Positions 1 to 10,933 of a stretch of 64,000 nt of DNA are shown here, one piece after another. Below the pieces are notes generated by a model. The model searched no databases and was not told the DNA's origin. It was given only the letters and a program-made list of their open reading frames with translations. The DNA comes from Penium margaritaceum (Eukaryota; Streptophyta; Zygnematophyceae; Desmidiales; Peniaceae), in contig SZWC01001544.1 of NCBI GenBank assembly GCA_023375785.1, positions 99,540 to 163,539 of the forward strand, in the 5' to 3' direction. Positions within the stretch are counted from its first letter, which is position 1, and each line of letters opens with the position of its first letter. The translations under genes were made by a program, and so were the position numbers.

Positions 1-540
1 GTCGATGTCACCGACTACCTTAGTGTTGTCGGCTCCCTCATGTATCTCGCCACCACCACTAGGGCAGATGTGGCCTTTGCGGTCAACTTCCTTGCCCAGT
101 TCTCGCAGCAGCCTCGGCAGAAGCATCTCGAGGCCGCACTGCGCGTCGTCCGCTACGCGTTGTCCACTGCACGCGTAGGACTCTGCTACCGTGCTCAGCC
201 CTCTGTAGTCGTTGACGGCTACACAGACAGCGACTGGGCACATGACACAGATGCTCGCAGCCGCACTGGTTACATTTTTCTCGTCGGGGGGACTGCAGTC
301 TCCTGGAAGAGTGGAAAAGAGGGTTGTGTTGCGAGGAGCTCAAGTGAGGCAGAGTATGTGGCACTGGGTGCAGGTACGTGTGAGAGTGTGTGGTTGTCCC
401 GCTTGTTGCAGCAGTTGCGTGTTCCCATTCATTGCATCACCCTGCGCTGTGACAACCAGAGTGCGAAGGCAATCGCTGAGCACGATGNCAAGTGCCCTCT
501 TGTCTCCATTCACACACACATCTCACCACTGCAGGTGATT
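1..540 (+). pseudogene. Copia element E: end of reverse transcriptase and RNase H
   Basis: Ty1/Copia pol remnant that runs in from the left edge; the frame is open from base 1. Visible blocks are the RT end (MYLATTTRADVAFAVNFLAQ), then RNase H with YTDSDWA, SRTGYIF and SSSEAEYVAL, and CDNQSAKAIAEHD near the end. RNase H degrades the RNA strand during reverse transcription. The rest of the element lies to the left of the window. It is a broken fossil. Family assignment is sure from the motif order; the subfamily is not known. Confidence 0.9.
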
Positions 541-1037
541 AATCTGGATTAAGGCTACATGGTGCAAGACTGTGGTGCAGCATGAAGAACACAGAGGATG
601 TGCCTCCCTCAAGCTGCCAAGTTGTGGCTTCAGCACCAGTCTTGTCGCATGCCTTAGTTTAGTAATGCACTCATACTAAAAGGGGATACAACTTGTGGGA
701 ATGCATGCCTGTTAATTGATTGCATGCTTGCATGTTCCTAGAGTGGTGAACCGGGTTGCTGATCCCTTGGGGCCAAACGTCCGGCTTGTGCCGAAGTGTG
801 AGAAACCGCCTGGAGCTCGTTCACTCCAGGGTCGGGTTCGATCCCTGGGTGGCGTTCGGGTCCCATGACGATAGCCTCGCGTGGGTGGCCCGGTCAACTG
901 GCTCTCACCACCTCGCTCACACTCACTCTCGCTAGTCTAGCCGTGACTCTATTTTTCTAAGTCGTGAGCGTTCCCTGATCCATGGCGTATTCTGTTGCTT
1001 GTCATCTACTTCCTTGCTAGCACCGCAACTGCGCCTA
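541..1037. other. Gene-free stretch downstream of Copia E
   Basis: No coding region recognised. It probably holds the 3' untranslated part and perhaps an LTR of Copia E: a purine run (AAAAGGGGATA near 679) could be a polypurine tract, but no second LTR copy is available for comparison. A tRNA-like segment lies inside and is listed separately. The right end is set by the start of homology to the Gypsy LTR of element C. Confidence 0.4.
768..850 (+). other. tRNA-like (SINE-head-like) segment
   Basis: A good Pol III B box (GGTTCGATCCC, 835-845) follows the stem CTGGAG/CTCCAG (810-815 with 824-829, 8-nt loop). The bases around the B box can form a T-arm-like stem. The box A candidate near 768-785 is weak and its spacing is longer than in a tRNA, so this is not a canonical tRNA gene. 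A tRNA-derived SINE head, or a tRNA-like part of the Copia E LTR, is the likeliest reading. Confidence 0.35.
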
Positions 1038-1087
1038 CCTACAAGAAATGCCCATGCGAGAAGATTGTGTACGTCTGGTACGTAACA
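1038..1087 (-). repeat. Element C 3' LTR remnant
   Basis: The stretch from about 1038 to 1087 matches the right end of the LTR at 19881-20434 (shared words around AGAAATGC, CATGC and the TGGTACGTAACA-type end). In element direction it begins TGTTACG. The rest of this LTR is not present in the window; Copia E or its flank borders it. Confidence 0.6.
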
Positions 1088-1136
1088 CTTTGCCCCCCTT
1101 TTAGCCACGGCGTCTCAACGCGCATGCGGACGTGGC
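1088..1136 (-). promoter_or_regulatory. Element C polypurine tract and adjacent weak hairpin
   Basis: In element direction AAAAGGGGGGCAAAG directly precedes the LTR start TGTTACG; it is the expected primer for plus-strand DNA synthesis. Beside it GCCACG (1104-1109) can pair with CGTGGC (1131-1136). The hairpin is weaker than those at the same place in D and G1. Confidence 0.75.
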
Positions 1137-1452
1137 CCAGAAACGGCGGTACTAACCGTCGATGCCTGACGTGTCGAAGGTTGCCGTGGGGTTCCAAGCT
1201 GTTGTGCGCGGCGTCGTAGCCGTGCCACTTGACGAGATGTTCTTTCTTCTTGCCTCCTCGTCGATGGCCGAGAATGTCCTTGATGACTCCTCTGTGTCTT
1301 CGTCTACTTGAACGGGTGGCGGAGAAGGGACATCTCTGTTAGGGAAGTTCTCTCCGGGGTCTCTGTAGTGCCTCCATTTGCTAACATGGAACACCGAATA
1401 AACTTGCATTGTGTCAAGGAGTTTGAGTCGCGCCACCACAAGGGTTTGCATG
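1110..1452 (-). pseudogene. Element C integrase C-terminus and chromodomain
   Basis: Minus-strand translation shows the Gypsy integrase C-terminal signature (MQTLVVARLKLLD, then VFHVSKWRHYRDP) followed by an acidic/proline linker and a chromodomain core (VKWHGYDAAHNS, then EP and NL). Chromodomains steer integration of chromoviruses toward particular chromatin. The integrase continues on the other side of element B at 14617. Fossil. Confidence 0.85.
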
Positions 1453-2503
1453 AATTGGAAATGTTTTAGAGCATGCAGGCCCATGCAAAAACGAACATGA
1501 CCTCTGTGTGTGAGTGCGATGCAAGACAGCAAGAATTTGGCTAATTTTGGAATGCTGAATGTAAAAGAACAAGGAGAAAGTACAAATGAGACCCTAGCGG
1601 GCTTGAGTAGGGGCACCGGCGGCTAGCCGCACCGTGCCCCGTCACCCCCCTTGAACCCAAACGAGTCAGCGGGGACAACACACTGCGTACACCACTACAA
1701 CAACAATAATGGTCTCCTCGAGGCACCGGAACTACTTTCCAAGAGCCCGGGTCTCGACCACCGAGAGAATAGAAGCAGTGCCAGAAAATCTCATAATCAA
1801 CGTCCAGACATCACACACGACTTTCTGAACATCGGAAGCATAAATACAGCCACTGGATATGATTGTCGCACCAGTACAGTTCACCGGGTGCGCAGGTCTC
1901 AACCCACCGAGAAAACTCTCCTAGCTCCCGGCAAGCCCACACGGCTGCCGGAACCCATCAACCACGTCTTGCCGGCACTGTCGTAGGTGGTGGAGAAGTC
2001 TCGATACAGTCCGGTGGCTCGTCGTGTTCTCACGCCCTCCTCTACCATATGCCGCCAACGTTGGTATATGGATAATGCATCAGCGTCAGTCGTGACGAGT
2101 GGAGGCCACACAAACCAACACTCCCCCTGGCTGACATAGCCGTGCACGCGAGAACAAATGAACGAAGGCATGGAACAACAACGTATGGCAAACCACAATC
2201 TGCACCTTTCCACCACACACACTCTCATCTGCTACCCAACTAAGGTCTCCCTAGACACTGGCACATCATACCAAGTGTCTGGGTCTCGACCATTAAAGGA
2301 GTGATGCATACGCACACAAACCAATGTACTGCACATCATACACATGTTAGACGACAAAATGGTCTCCTTGTAACACTGGCGGTACCAGTGCCCGGGTCTC
2401 GACCACTATGAGCAATCCAACAGGTGTCTGTGTGCTGACCAAAATAGCATCATCAATCAACACATATGATCATAGAAGGTCTCCTCGTAAGATGGGTATA
2501 CCT

Positions 2504-3032
2504 TGAAAGACATCTTCCTAGCACTGCTGTCGCTAGCGTGACAGCACAAGCGGGCCAGCTAACTCACTAGCACACACAGGTGGAGGTGAGAACAGCAAGG
2601 TGTTGGCTTGGGACACAGACAAAGTGTCATAAACTGCAAATACTGAATTGTGCAGAGAGAGATGACAACTGAGGCCTAGACAACCTAAAGAGTGTCTCTG
2701 ACCTAGCGGGTGCACACACACGCGGCGCACAAGGGCGCGCATTTTCTAGCAGGATAAATCAGTGGCAAAAATACAGTTTTGGGCATAACTCCCTGCAGAC
2801 AGGTCAGAACAACGAGCCGTCTGAACCAAAACTGCCGCATTGACGAGAGCTACGTCTTGATAGGTTGCAAGTCTATGTGCTGTCCCACAGCACAAATCCA
2901 AATAAAAATAAAGTCTTCTGGACGCTCGTCCGGCCACCGGTCTTCTGCCACTATAGTTATGTCAGGGATCTGCACGTGAATGGACATGAGCGGAGGGGTC
3001 ACCGTAAGCTGTGTAGGGCACACACAACAACA
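2504..3032 (-). repeat. Element A 3' LTR
   Basis: 529 bp, matching 7959-8486 over its whole length. It contains the block CAGGGATCTGCACG, which is shared with the solo LTR in element C. TACCT precedes it. Confidence 0.95.
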
Positions 3033-3050
3033 CTCCTCCATGACCGGAGG
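3033..3050 (-). promoter_or_regulatory. Element A polypurine tract
   Basis: In element direction GGAGGAG directly abuts the LTR start TGTTGTTG. The tract can pair with CCTCC just upstream to form a short hairpin. It is the expected plus-strand primer. Confidence 0.7.
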
Positions 3051-3155
3051 GTGATACACGTCCATGCGCATGCAGACACTAACGTTGTACGGAGCAGGAA
3101 GCACACAGACGCTACAGGCAACAGGTACTACAAATGCAACGTGGCACAGGAGGAG

Positions 3156-4030
3156 TCAACCTACAACAGGATTGGGGCAGAGTCCCACCGAACGAGTGGC
3201 CGCATGAAACTTCGAATGACACAGAGCCTTGGCAAGAAAATCTGCACGCTGCCTGTCCGTGCCCACGTAGATGACTCGGATCTCACCACGGTCAACCAGA
3301 TCACGCACAAAGTGGTGCTCGACATTGATGTGTTTTGTGCGTGCATAGAACACACTTGAGTTCTTGGCGATGGTCTCCGCGCTCATGTTGTCAGACTGAA
3401 GGACCACGGGGGGAACGGACTCACGCAGTTCACGCAACGGGCGGACAAGTCAGACACACTCAGCTGCACCGGCGCATAGAGCAACAAATTCTACCTCCAT
3501 AGTACTGCGTGCGATGCAGCCCTGCATCCCACTGTGCTTGGACATCGCGGTGCCTCCAATGAGAAAGACGTAGCCGGTGTGGCTCTTGCCATCTGGACTC
3601 CACGCCTAGTCACTGTCTGTGTACCCATCGAGCACGACGGACACCTGCTCGCAAAATCACAAACCGAAACGTGCCAAAACAGGATGTAGCGTACACACCG
3701 GACTGCTGCCTCCAATGTTCGCTGGCGCGGAGCCTGCGAGAATTGGGCGAGCACGTTGACAGTGAAGGTAATGTCGGGCCGTGTTGTGGTGGCAAAGTAC
3801 ATGAGCGAGCCGATGACTTGCATGTACAGGGTCACGTCGATTGGCTCCCCCAGGTCAGCTGGGTCATCCACCTTTAGGACAGCCTGCCCTTCAGGGGTCA
3901 TGGGCATGGAGGCCGTGCGGACGGCATCGAGGAGGTTAGCAAAGCGCTCCCCCACGGCCTCTGCGTAGCGTGCCTGATGGGCATGGAGTGTGCGCATGGC
4001 GCGCATGGCGCGGACCGCGTCCTCCATGGT
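3156..4030 (-). pseudogene. Element A reverse transcriptase and RNase H
   Basis: Minus-strand frames show the Copia RT end (VIGSLMYFATTTRPDITFTV, then NVLAQFSQAPRQR) and, in RNase H, VVLQSDNMSAETIAKNSS, RTKHINVEHHFVRDLV and GTDRQRADFLAKAL. The assignment to Copia follows from these blocks lying downstream of integrase. Fossil, broken. Confidence 0.9.
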
Positions 4031-4590
4031 GCGATTCTAACACTCAGAGACACCATTCTGTTGGGGGGTGGTGGGAGTTGAGAGGTTGTGGAAGACACCA
4101 AGCTCGGTGAAGGAGCAAGCCATGTCCCCAAGGTACTCGCCACGGCGGTCAGAGCGAAAGGTTTGAAGGCGATGGTGGGACTGGCGTTCGGCCATGACTA
4201 GCCAAATGCGGGTAGCAATGGCCGCGTCGCTCTTCTGATACAGACTGTAGACCCAGCGCAAGCGCGTGAAGTCATTAGTCAACGTCAGGATGTAGCGGCC
4301 ACGGTCCTCCTGAAACTCGACAGGGAGCGGACCCATGAGGTCGGAGTGGACAAGCTCCAGGGGCCAACGAGCCCTGGAGACAGACTCAGGATAGGTGGAC
4401 CGGTGCATTTTGCCTTCAGCACATGACAGGCAGTCGGTCATGGGCGGCGCCTCGAAGGACGCCAGATCAAGGCCGAGAGAAGGTTGAGTGTGAATTAGCC
4501 TGTCGACAGCCCCCCAAGTGGACATGAAAGAGGAGTCGATGGAGGAGACGGTGGCGCTCGAGGGACAGAGCACCAGCGACGAAGACATGA
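4031..4590 (-). pseudogene. Element A integrase
   Basis: Copia integrase core. Visible on the minus strand are CLSCAEGKMHR (zinc-binding half), LVHSDLMGPLP (first acidic residue), YILTLTNDFTRLRWVY, FRSDRRGEYLG (second acidic residue) and STPTTPQQNGVSE (third). It would insert the cDNA into the host chromosome. Fossil. Confidence 0.92.
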
Positions 4591-5220
4591 GTCATGGGAG
4601 AAGGAGGCAAGGGGGGGGACTCGTAGAGGACCTAGAGATGTGAGAGAGATCATCGATGACCGTCCCACAGAGGACGGTCTTCTGGGTGTCGCGCACAAAG
4701 ATGCGAGCATCGGCAGCTGTGCATGTGACACCGAGGCCCATCTTGGTGCAATCACGGACAGACAGCAGGCTGAGCTCCCGATCAGGGACAAAGAGGAAGT
4801 TGGAGATGTATACGGGACCAGCGGGCCCGGTGAACTACACAACTCCAAAACCCTAGACAGGGACCTCATGGCCAACTGCAGTGCGGACAGAGTGAACAGC
4901 GCCAACGGGATGCAAGACAACAAAGACGTCATGACAACACGTCATGTGATGGGTGGCACAAGAGTCCACGGCCCAGATGGCATCCGTGACACGCATAGAA
5001 GGGGCAACGTGGCACTCGGCGACTGAACAGGGCACGGAAGCGGGGCGCTCGGCGGGCGACATGGCAAGACGAACGGTGGAGCGTACATGAGACGCATGCA
5101 ACCAAGACACGTCATCAGGCTCGTCACGCGCACACAACTGGGCATGGGGACCACCACAGGCAGTATCACGCAACGACACAGATAGTCCACAAGGTGTAAA
5201 CCCCCCGGCTCAGTCAAATC
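4591..5220 (-). pseudogene. Element A protease and pre-integrase region
   Basis: The aspartic protease signature of Copia elements is seen as AVDSCATHHMT near 4935-4975 on the minus strand, at the usual place between gag and integrase. The segment leading into the integrase is less well preserved. Fossil. Confidence 0.75.
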
Positions 5221-6640
5221 ACTTGTACCTCCCTCAGATGAGCGCAGGGCGAGAAGCTGGTACAACTCGACGATCGTCCTGTCCCGGCCGGCGAGTGCCT
5301 GGTCGCGAGGGTCGGTGGAGGAGACCGTTGTGGCGGCGGGCTACTCTGGGACAGTTGTGGTAGTGGCCGCAGAGCGGGCAGTCGCACCAAACGTTTGGCG
5401 CACCCATGCCTCGTGTGCATATTGTAGCCCGCGCGTGACCTTTGTCCAGTCCAGTGGGCAGCCAGTCAAGCGAGTGTAGTCAGGGTAGCGATGGTCGCCT
5501 CCGTAGTAGAAGTACACGAGCCGGCGGCCCCTCTTGCTCCCGGAGCCGTTACTACCGTGGCTGCTACTGCTGCCGCCGCTGTTGTTGCCGCTCCTATCGC
5601 TATTGTTGCGGTTGATGCTGCTTGCGCTGATGCCACTACTAGTCCCACTGCTAGAGCCATTGGCTGACGATCTGCAACCCTTCTTCCCCTGAGCTGGTGC
5701 CGCTGTCGCTGTAGACGGCGAGGAAGAGGACGCGGTGGCAACTGTAGCTGAAGTAGTGCTGTGGCGAGCGAGGTTCGATGCGTCCATGTCGGTGACCTCT
5801 AGGAAGTGGAGGGTGGCCCAGCACAGCAAGGTCCCGTCGCTCCCCATGTCGCGTAGCATAGTCTTGTCTAAGTTGCCGAAGATGCGCGCGTGATCGAGAT
5901 GGATGCTGTAGAGTATGATGTCGAGGACGGAGTACTACGCAGGGGCATCGTCTCCCAACTCCTCGTGCAGCTGGATCGCCCGGGGCAAGTAGTCAGTTGC
6001 GCACTCCTGAGTAGTCTACTAGAGGGAGTTGAAGTCGGCGAGGCGCTAGGATGTCAGGGCAAAGGTGGCGCCACAAAAAAGGGTGACAGCCAGTGCCCAA
6101 GGCGTGCAAGAATCTGCTCCCGAGCCGGTCAGTGGGTCGCCAAGGAAATAACTAACGTCCTTGGTGAAGTCGGGGGCGGCCTTCATTAGGCCGGAGGCGG
6201 CACGGACCGCCATCTATGTCTGGTCGGGGTCGGACGCCTGGTAGGGGGTGAAGTAGGAGGCAAGGACCCCGTCGCTCATGGCCCATATGCAAAAGCGTGG
6301 CTCCCAGGACTTGTAGTCATTCCCAGTCCGGAAGACGGACGAGTCCGATCCAAACCACTTGGGTGGCTTGACCGTCGGCAGAGCGACAGCCAAAGTCACT
6401 TGGGTACCAAGCGTAGAGGAGGCAACCCCCTTGCCCAGGCGGGCCCATAGAGCCAGCTCCTCAAAGCTCAGAGGGTAGCGAGATGAGCCCAGGCCGACAC
6501 CGGCGCTAGAGCTCGTGCCCTGAAGGACTGCATTTGCCTCACGCGCTCTGCGGCGCACCTCCAAGTGGAGGAGACGTGCTCGCAGCAGCTCCTCCTCACG
6601 CTCGTCTTCTAAGTCAGACAGGGTCTCCACTACCTCATGG
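5221..6640 (-). pseudogene. Element A gag
   Basis: Minus-strand frames at 6630-6214 give a charged N-terminal segment rich in Glu, Leu and Arg, then PPKWFGSDSSVF, typical of a Copia capsid region. The frame at 5859-5341 has a Ser/Gly/Asn-rich linker before a knuckle-like YFYYGGDHRYPDYTRL. The serine-rich part is low complexity and not useful for homology. Fossil. Confidence 0.75.
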
Positions 6641-6899
6641 GCATTGCCGCCAAGAGCAAGGTGGTCCTTGTTTGGGTCTGCAGGCTGATGCTACTGTTGG
6701 GGCAGTAAGCCCTTGACCAGGTCCTGCAGCTCAACGACCTGCCTTGTCAAAGTCTGGCGGCTCTCTGCCTAGAGGTCCGTTAGCGCGCGCACTTGGCACG
6801 CCAAGGTCGTCGGACTGGGCGGCCGCTGTTGCTCTTGCGGTTGCTGCTGTTGCCGCTGCTTCTGTTGCCTCTGCTGCTGTGGCTGCGGCTGTTGCTGCG

Positions 6900-6930
<31 letters not shown>

Positions 6931-7945
6931 TTACTGTTGTGGTGATGATGGTGGCGGCCGGCGTTGGCCACCGATGGAGCTGCCCTTGGCAGCTGCGTCA
7001 GTGGCGGCGGTGGTGGGGGTGAGTTTCTGCATGACGGCCGGGTTTTAAGAGGACAGTGCCGTCGATGCTGCCGGTGGTGCTGTCGGTGGTGCTGCCGGTG
7101 GAATTTTTGTGGCATGCCTAGGAACACCTCGGACTTGTCGCGGAATAGCCACCGCAGTCGCGCCAATGCGGAACATGACGGGGTGCCGCGAATTGCCGGG
7201 ATACCTCCGTTGGTGAGTTCTGCAGCCACCGCGGAGTTGCCGCAACTGACGACCACAGAACTGTTGCGGAACTGCCGCGGACTCGCAACGGTGGAGCACC
7301 GTGGAGCACCGCCGGCGTGTTCCAGAACCGTTGCAGAGTTGCCGCGGCGGAACGCCCCAAATCTGCGGAACACCGCGGATCTGCCATGGCACCAACACCA
7401 CGGGGTGACGCACTTCGGAACGCCGCGTGCAACCGTAGTAGATCCGCGGCACCGTTGGCGGGTTCCATTGCGGCCGCAAAGTTGCCGCATCCGCTACATA
7501 GATCTTGTCACCGTGGAGCACCGCAAATTTTCTATGGAGCGACTACTGCTGTCGCAGAACGGCCACCGTGGTTGTTCCAATGCGGAACACGGCGGGGTGG
7601 CACGAACTGCCGGGGATCCTCCGTCAATGCGTTCTACAACCATTGCGGGGCTGCCACGACTGGCGACCGCGAAACTACAGCCGAACTACTGCGGACTCGC
7701 GACCATGGAGTGCCGGCGTGTTCCAGAACCGCCGCGGAGCTGCCGCGGCGGAATGCTGCGGATCCACAGAACACCGCAAATCTGCCGTGGAGTTTTTAAG
7801 GTCGGAGTTGTGGTGGGTCCTCCCACGACCTCTCGCCGAGACAGTATGCGCTGCTACTGCTACTACTCAAGGCAATGGCTGCGGTCGCTCAGTGCTACTA
7901 CGGTTGTTGCGCCTTTGGTATGCAGCTGTGCAAGCACTGGCTCAT
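6641..7945 (-). repeat. Element A leader: CCGCGG-rich tandem repeat and CTG runs
   Basis: Untranslated leader between primer site and gag. 7110-7410 and 7520-7800 are two diverged copies of a unit repeated at about 400-414 bp (for example AATGCGGAACA at 7165 and 7579, TTCCAGAACC at 7321 and 7721). The unit is GC-rich and full of the words CCGCGG, TTGCCGCGG and GCGGAACAC. 6830-6960 is a CTG/TGT-rich simple-sequence stretch. Open frames here are a by-product of composition; no protein family was recognised. Confidence 0.75.
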
Positions 7946-7958
7946 GGCTTTGATACCA
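7946..7958 (-). promoter_or_regulatory. Element A primer-binding site
   Basis: On the minus strand TGGTATCAAAGCC follows the 5' LTR directly. It is one base off the 3' end complement of plant initiator tRNA-Met. Confidence 0.92.
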
Positions 7959-8486
7959 TGAAAGATAGCTTCCTACCACTGTTGTCGTTGGCGTGGCAGC
8001 ACAAGCCGACCAGCTAACTCACTAGCACACACAGGTGGAGGTGGGAACAACAAGGGGTTGGCTAGGGACACAGACAAAGTGTCATAAGCTGCAAATATTG
8101 AATTGTGCAGAGAGAGATGACAACTGAGGCCTAGACAACCTAAATAGTGTCTATGACCTAGTGGGTGCACACACACGCGGCGCACAAGGACGCGCATTTT
8201 CTAGCAGGACAAAACAGTGGCAAAAACACAGTTTTGGGCATAACTCCCTGCAGACACGTCAGAGTGACGAGCCGTCTGAACCAGAACAGCCGCGTCAACG
8301 AGAGCTACGTCCTGATGGCTACAAGCCTATGTGCTATCCCACAAGATGAATTGAAATAAGAATAAAGTCTTCTGGGTGCCCATCCGGCCGCCGGTATTCT
8401 GCCACCATAGTCATGTCAGGGATCTGCACGTGAATGGACATGAGCCGAGAGGTCACCGTAATTCGTGTACGACACACACAACAACA
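7959..8486 (-). repeat. Element A 5' LTR
   Basis: 528 bp, paired with 2504-3032. It runs from TGAAAGATAGC to CAACAACA and is followed by the target repeat TACCT. Confidence 0.95.
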
Positions 8487-8922
8487 TACCTCACCATGTG
8501 TCCGGGTCTCGGCCACTATGAGCAAACCAGTTGGCATGCACATGCCACACATTGTATGGCCACACACCAAGACACATGACCCCATGGTCTCCTCGTGACA
8601 CTGGTGCAACCGACCAAATTTTCGAGTCTCGACCAACAGAGTGCAGCTGTAGTATGTTCGCAGCAGAGTATGGATCCCTCACCATGCATCTCCCATAACG
8701 TCGTGTCAGGTCGAGGTCCACACAACACTCCCCCTTGGCAGATGAGCCTGGTTGCGATGTCCTCGACGGAGATGATGATGTCGTAGCTGAACACATCCTG
8801 GACGATGAGTCATTTTGTCTCTTCGTCATAGAGAGATAGCTACCCCTGTCATGTACGAGCCGGCTCCCTCCCTCAAAGACAAAGTGGCGTCTTTTGCTTT
8901 GACTACTCACGTCGCAGATGCG

Positions 8923-10821
8923 TCACCTAAGGTGTACCAGTCCTCGCGTGACTGCCAAGGGCACCAAATCACACTCGTCTCTCTCCGCTCTACGCGATAC
9001 ATCTTTGTATGCCGGAGGAAAGGGAATGGGTGAGCAGCACGTGTGTGTGGATGGAGTGGTGGAGCTAGCCTCCGATGCGGGATAGTACACCCTGAGGCTC
9101 AAGGTGTACGGCCAGAGGATGAGGACTAGAGCGACAAACTGTTTACCACTCATGGACAAAGGTGACGATGGAGAACCTAAGTCGGGTGGATGAAGGTGTG
9201 TGATGGCAGCAGCAAAAGGAAGGACGATGACGGAGTTGATAGGAACGATGATGGAAGAAACTGAAGGCACCCTCAACTCTCCTGTGATAGTTTCTCTAGC
9301 TGATGTCATACTCGGAGCCGGCACAAGATCCTCTTGGAGTGTGGGTGTGCCAGATGCTAGTGGCGTAAAGCTCGTGTCAATAGTAGTGATGCTCCCCTCC
9401 TCTGAGAATCGCTCACGCGCTGCCATCAACTCTCACTGCAGCATCACTACATGCTCCTGCAGGTTAGCATAATCCACCTCAGACATGTGGAGGTGGCCCA
9501 TGTCTGCCTCGTGTAGGATTAACTCTGCCTCACTCGATGTTGCACATGCAGAGTGCAGAACTTGCAAACATAGCTCTATCTGCATCTCTGTTGCTGAAGA
9601 CGATGGAGCTGGTACTGCTGCATCCTCCTGGGGGTCAATGAAACTCGCAATGTGCTGCAATGCTGGAACATTGGATACGGCACCAAGTGTCACATCCACA
9701 CCACAGCTCATGTCTGTCATACGAGGAGTGAGCGGTCGCATGCTGAGAGAGAAGGAGAAAGACACGTCGTCAGATTTTGTGCAGCATGTGGAAATGTCAT
9801 TTGTGCAGGTACTACCACTCTCAGCATCGATGTGATTGGCAAGATCACCTATAGGTGAAAACGAGGGGGCAGAACTCAGCTCCTGCTCACGAGGTGACTC
9901 CATTTGCATGTACGGATCTACTCTACTATCCTCGTCTGCTGCCGTAGTGGACAAAAGTATGTAGGACTCTGGCTCGACAATGCCCATCAAGGCGACCAAC
10001 AAGCACATCTGGCACTCACACACTGTCTCGGCAGGAAGGCTGGTCACTGCCACCTGCTCGATAATGGAGTGAAGACCACCGTCTGACTCCATCATGTGTG
10101 TAGCTGCTCCGTTGTATGTATGGGAACCCATAGACTCTGGGAACATAGGGGACTCCTCACGCTGAAGCTTGTCCTCAGGTAGAGTAGATGACATGGTGTT
10201 AACTACTGTGTTTGCTACAACACATCTCCCAGTGACATCTCTCAGAACTGCTGCTCTCAAGAATACCTCAACATCCAAAAGACCAGCTGGCCGATGGTGC
10301 TCATGTAGTGCGACCGCTGCGGGGCTAGTGCGAGCCTCGTGCACTAACGCCACTTGAAATCCGTGTGGGGTATCTCGATCTCCACGATACTCCTGTGCCA
10401 CTACAGGACTGCTACCTGTCAGAGTCTTGAATGGCATCACCCACGCACACGGTACATGCACTCCTCCTAATGCAACCTGTTGGTGCAGAATGTCCGGCTC
10501 CTGCCCCAGCGTAGAGGTCGACCTCGATGACATACATGTCTCAAGCCACGCAACCTTTGCCGGATTGGTGTGAGCCTGCTGTAGGCACTCTCCCAAAATT
10601 CTGGTAGACGCATCTCGATCCATACGGGAATCCTGTGGCGCCGCTGGGCCTCCACCAATCGAAGCCGCAAGTGGCACCACCCAGGGATGCCGCTTTCTGC
10701 GGTCCTCCTGATGTAACCTGCTGCTGCAAAAGATCTGGATCCAGCCCGGACATGGTATTCGAGCTCGATGACACGCAAGTCTCCACCATGAACGCCATGT
10801 TGGGATCAGACTCCACGTCAT
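8923..10821 (-). pseudogene. Unknown long reading frame in the B LTR
   Basis: A minus-strand reading frame of about 630 codons with roughly one break covers most of the distal part of the B 3' LTR. The translation shows no protease, RT, integrase, zinc knuckle or other family known to me. It contains a block repeated at about 241 bp (CCTAATGCAACC at 10467, CCTGATGTAACC at 10708) around the peptide words PDILHQQVALGG and PDLLQQQVTSGG. A second copy in the other LTR (13689-14201) keeps much of the sequence (for example GGLHSII and LREES-like QREESPMFPES). It could be an old captured sequence, a degenerate gag, or chance. Confidence 0.5.
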
Positions 10822-10933
10822 GTGTTGTCACAGTGTCATCTGAATCTGCCTGAGCTGACGCTTGGACACCACGGCACGGTGTGAGTATGGATCCTGTTGC
10901 TACGGTCACAGTAGGCAATGTGCGGTGACTACA

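Larger units (their letters stand above)
2504..8486 (-). mobile_element. Element A: Copia element with perfect target duplication
   Basis: Bounded by LTRs 2504-3032 and 7959-8486, both starting TGAAAGA and ending CAACAACA, and flanked by TACCT on both sides (2499-2503 and 8487-8491). Inside, in element direction: primer site, a GC-rich leader, gag, protease, integrase, RT, RNase H and polypurine tract, the Copia order. It lies within the 3' LTR of B. The LTRs differ at roughly one base in ten by eye, so it is not recent. Structurally whole; the coding region is broken in several places. Confidence 0.95.
1711..8635. repeat. Dispersed GGTCTC...GGTCTCGACC hairpin modules in the B LTR
   Basis: A module of about 45-60 bp recurs at 1711-1763, 2244-2293, 2361-2416, 2478-2503 joined to 8492-8525 across element A, and 8586-8635, with a partial copy near 1891-1910. 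Each starts GGTCTCCTCG or close to it and ends near GGGTCTCGACCA. At 2361 the centre holds CACTGG and CCAGTG as inverted arms, and at 2244 AGACACTGG pairs with CCAAGTGTCT. The right LTR keeps one module at 13437-13480. Function unknown; a structured RNA array is an inference. Confidence 0.7.
1453..10933 (-). repeat. Element B 3' LTR (contains element A)
   Basis: Begins AATTGGAAATG and ends GACTACA on the plus strand. The segment 1453-1791 matches 13169-13508 and the segment 9826-10933 matches 13509-14611. The intervening part, found only in this copy, carries GGTCTC hairpin modules and part of a long reading frame. Element A occupies 2504-8486 with its own target duplication, so it arrived later. 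Confidence 0.78.

Noticed and set aside
768-850. Functional tRNA gene
   Set aside because: Only the T-arm/B box is good; no acceptor stem closes and the arm spacing is wrong.
1711-2503. CRISPR-like array from regularly recurring GGTCTC units
   Set aside because: Unit spacing is irregular, units are diverged, they lie in an LTR of a plant-type genome, and there are no cas genes.
6964-7953. Plus-strand open frame of 329 codons, Arg/Cys-rich
   Set aside because: It lies in the GC-rich repeat of the A leader on the non-coding strand; several frames are open together because of base composition.
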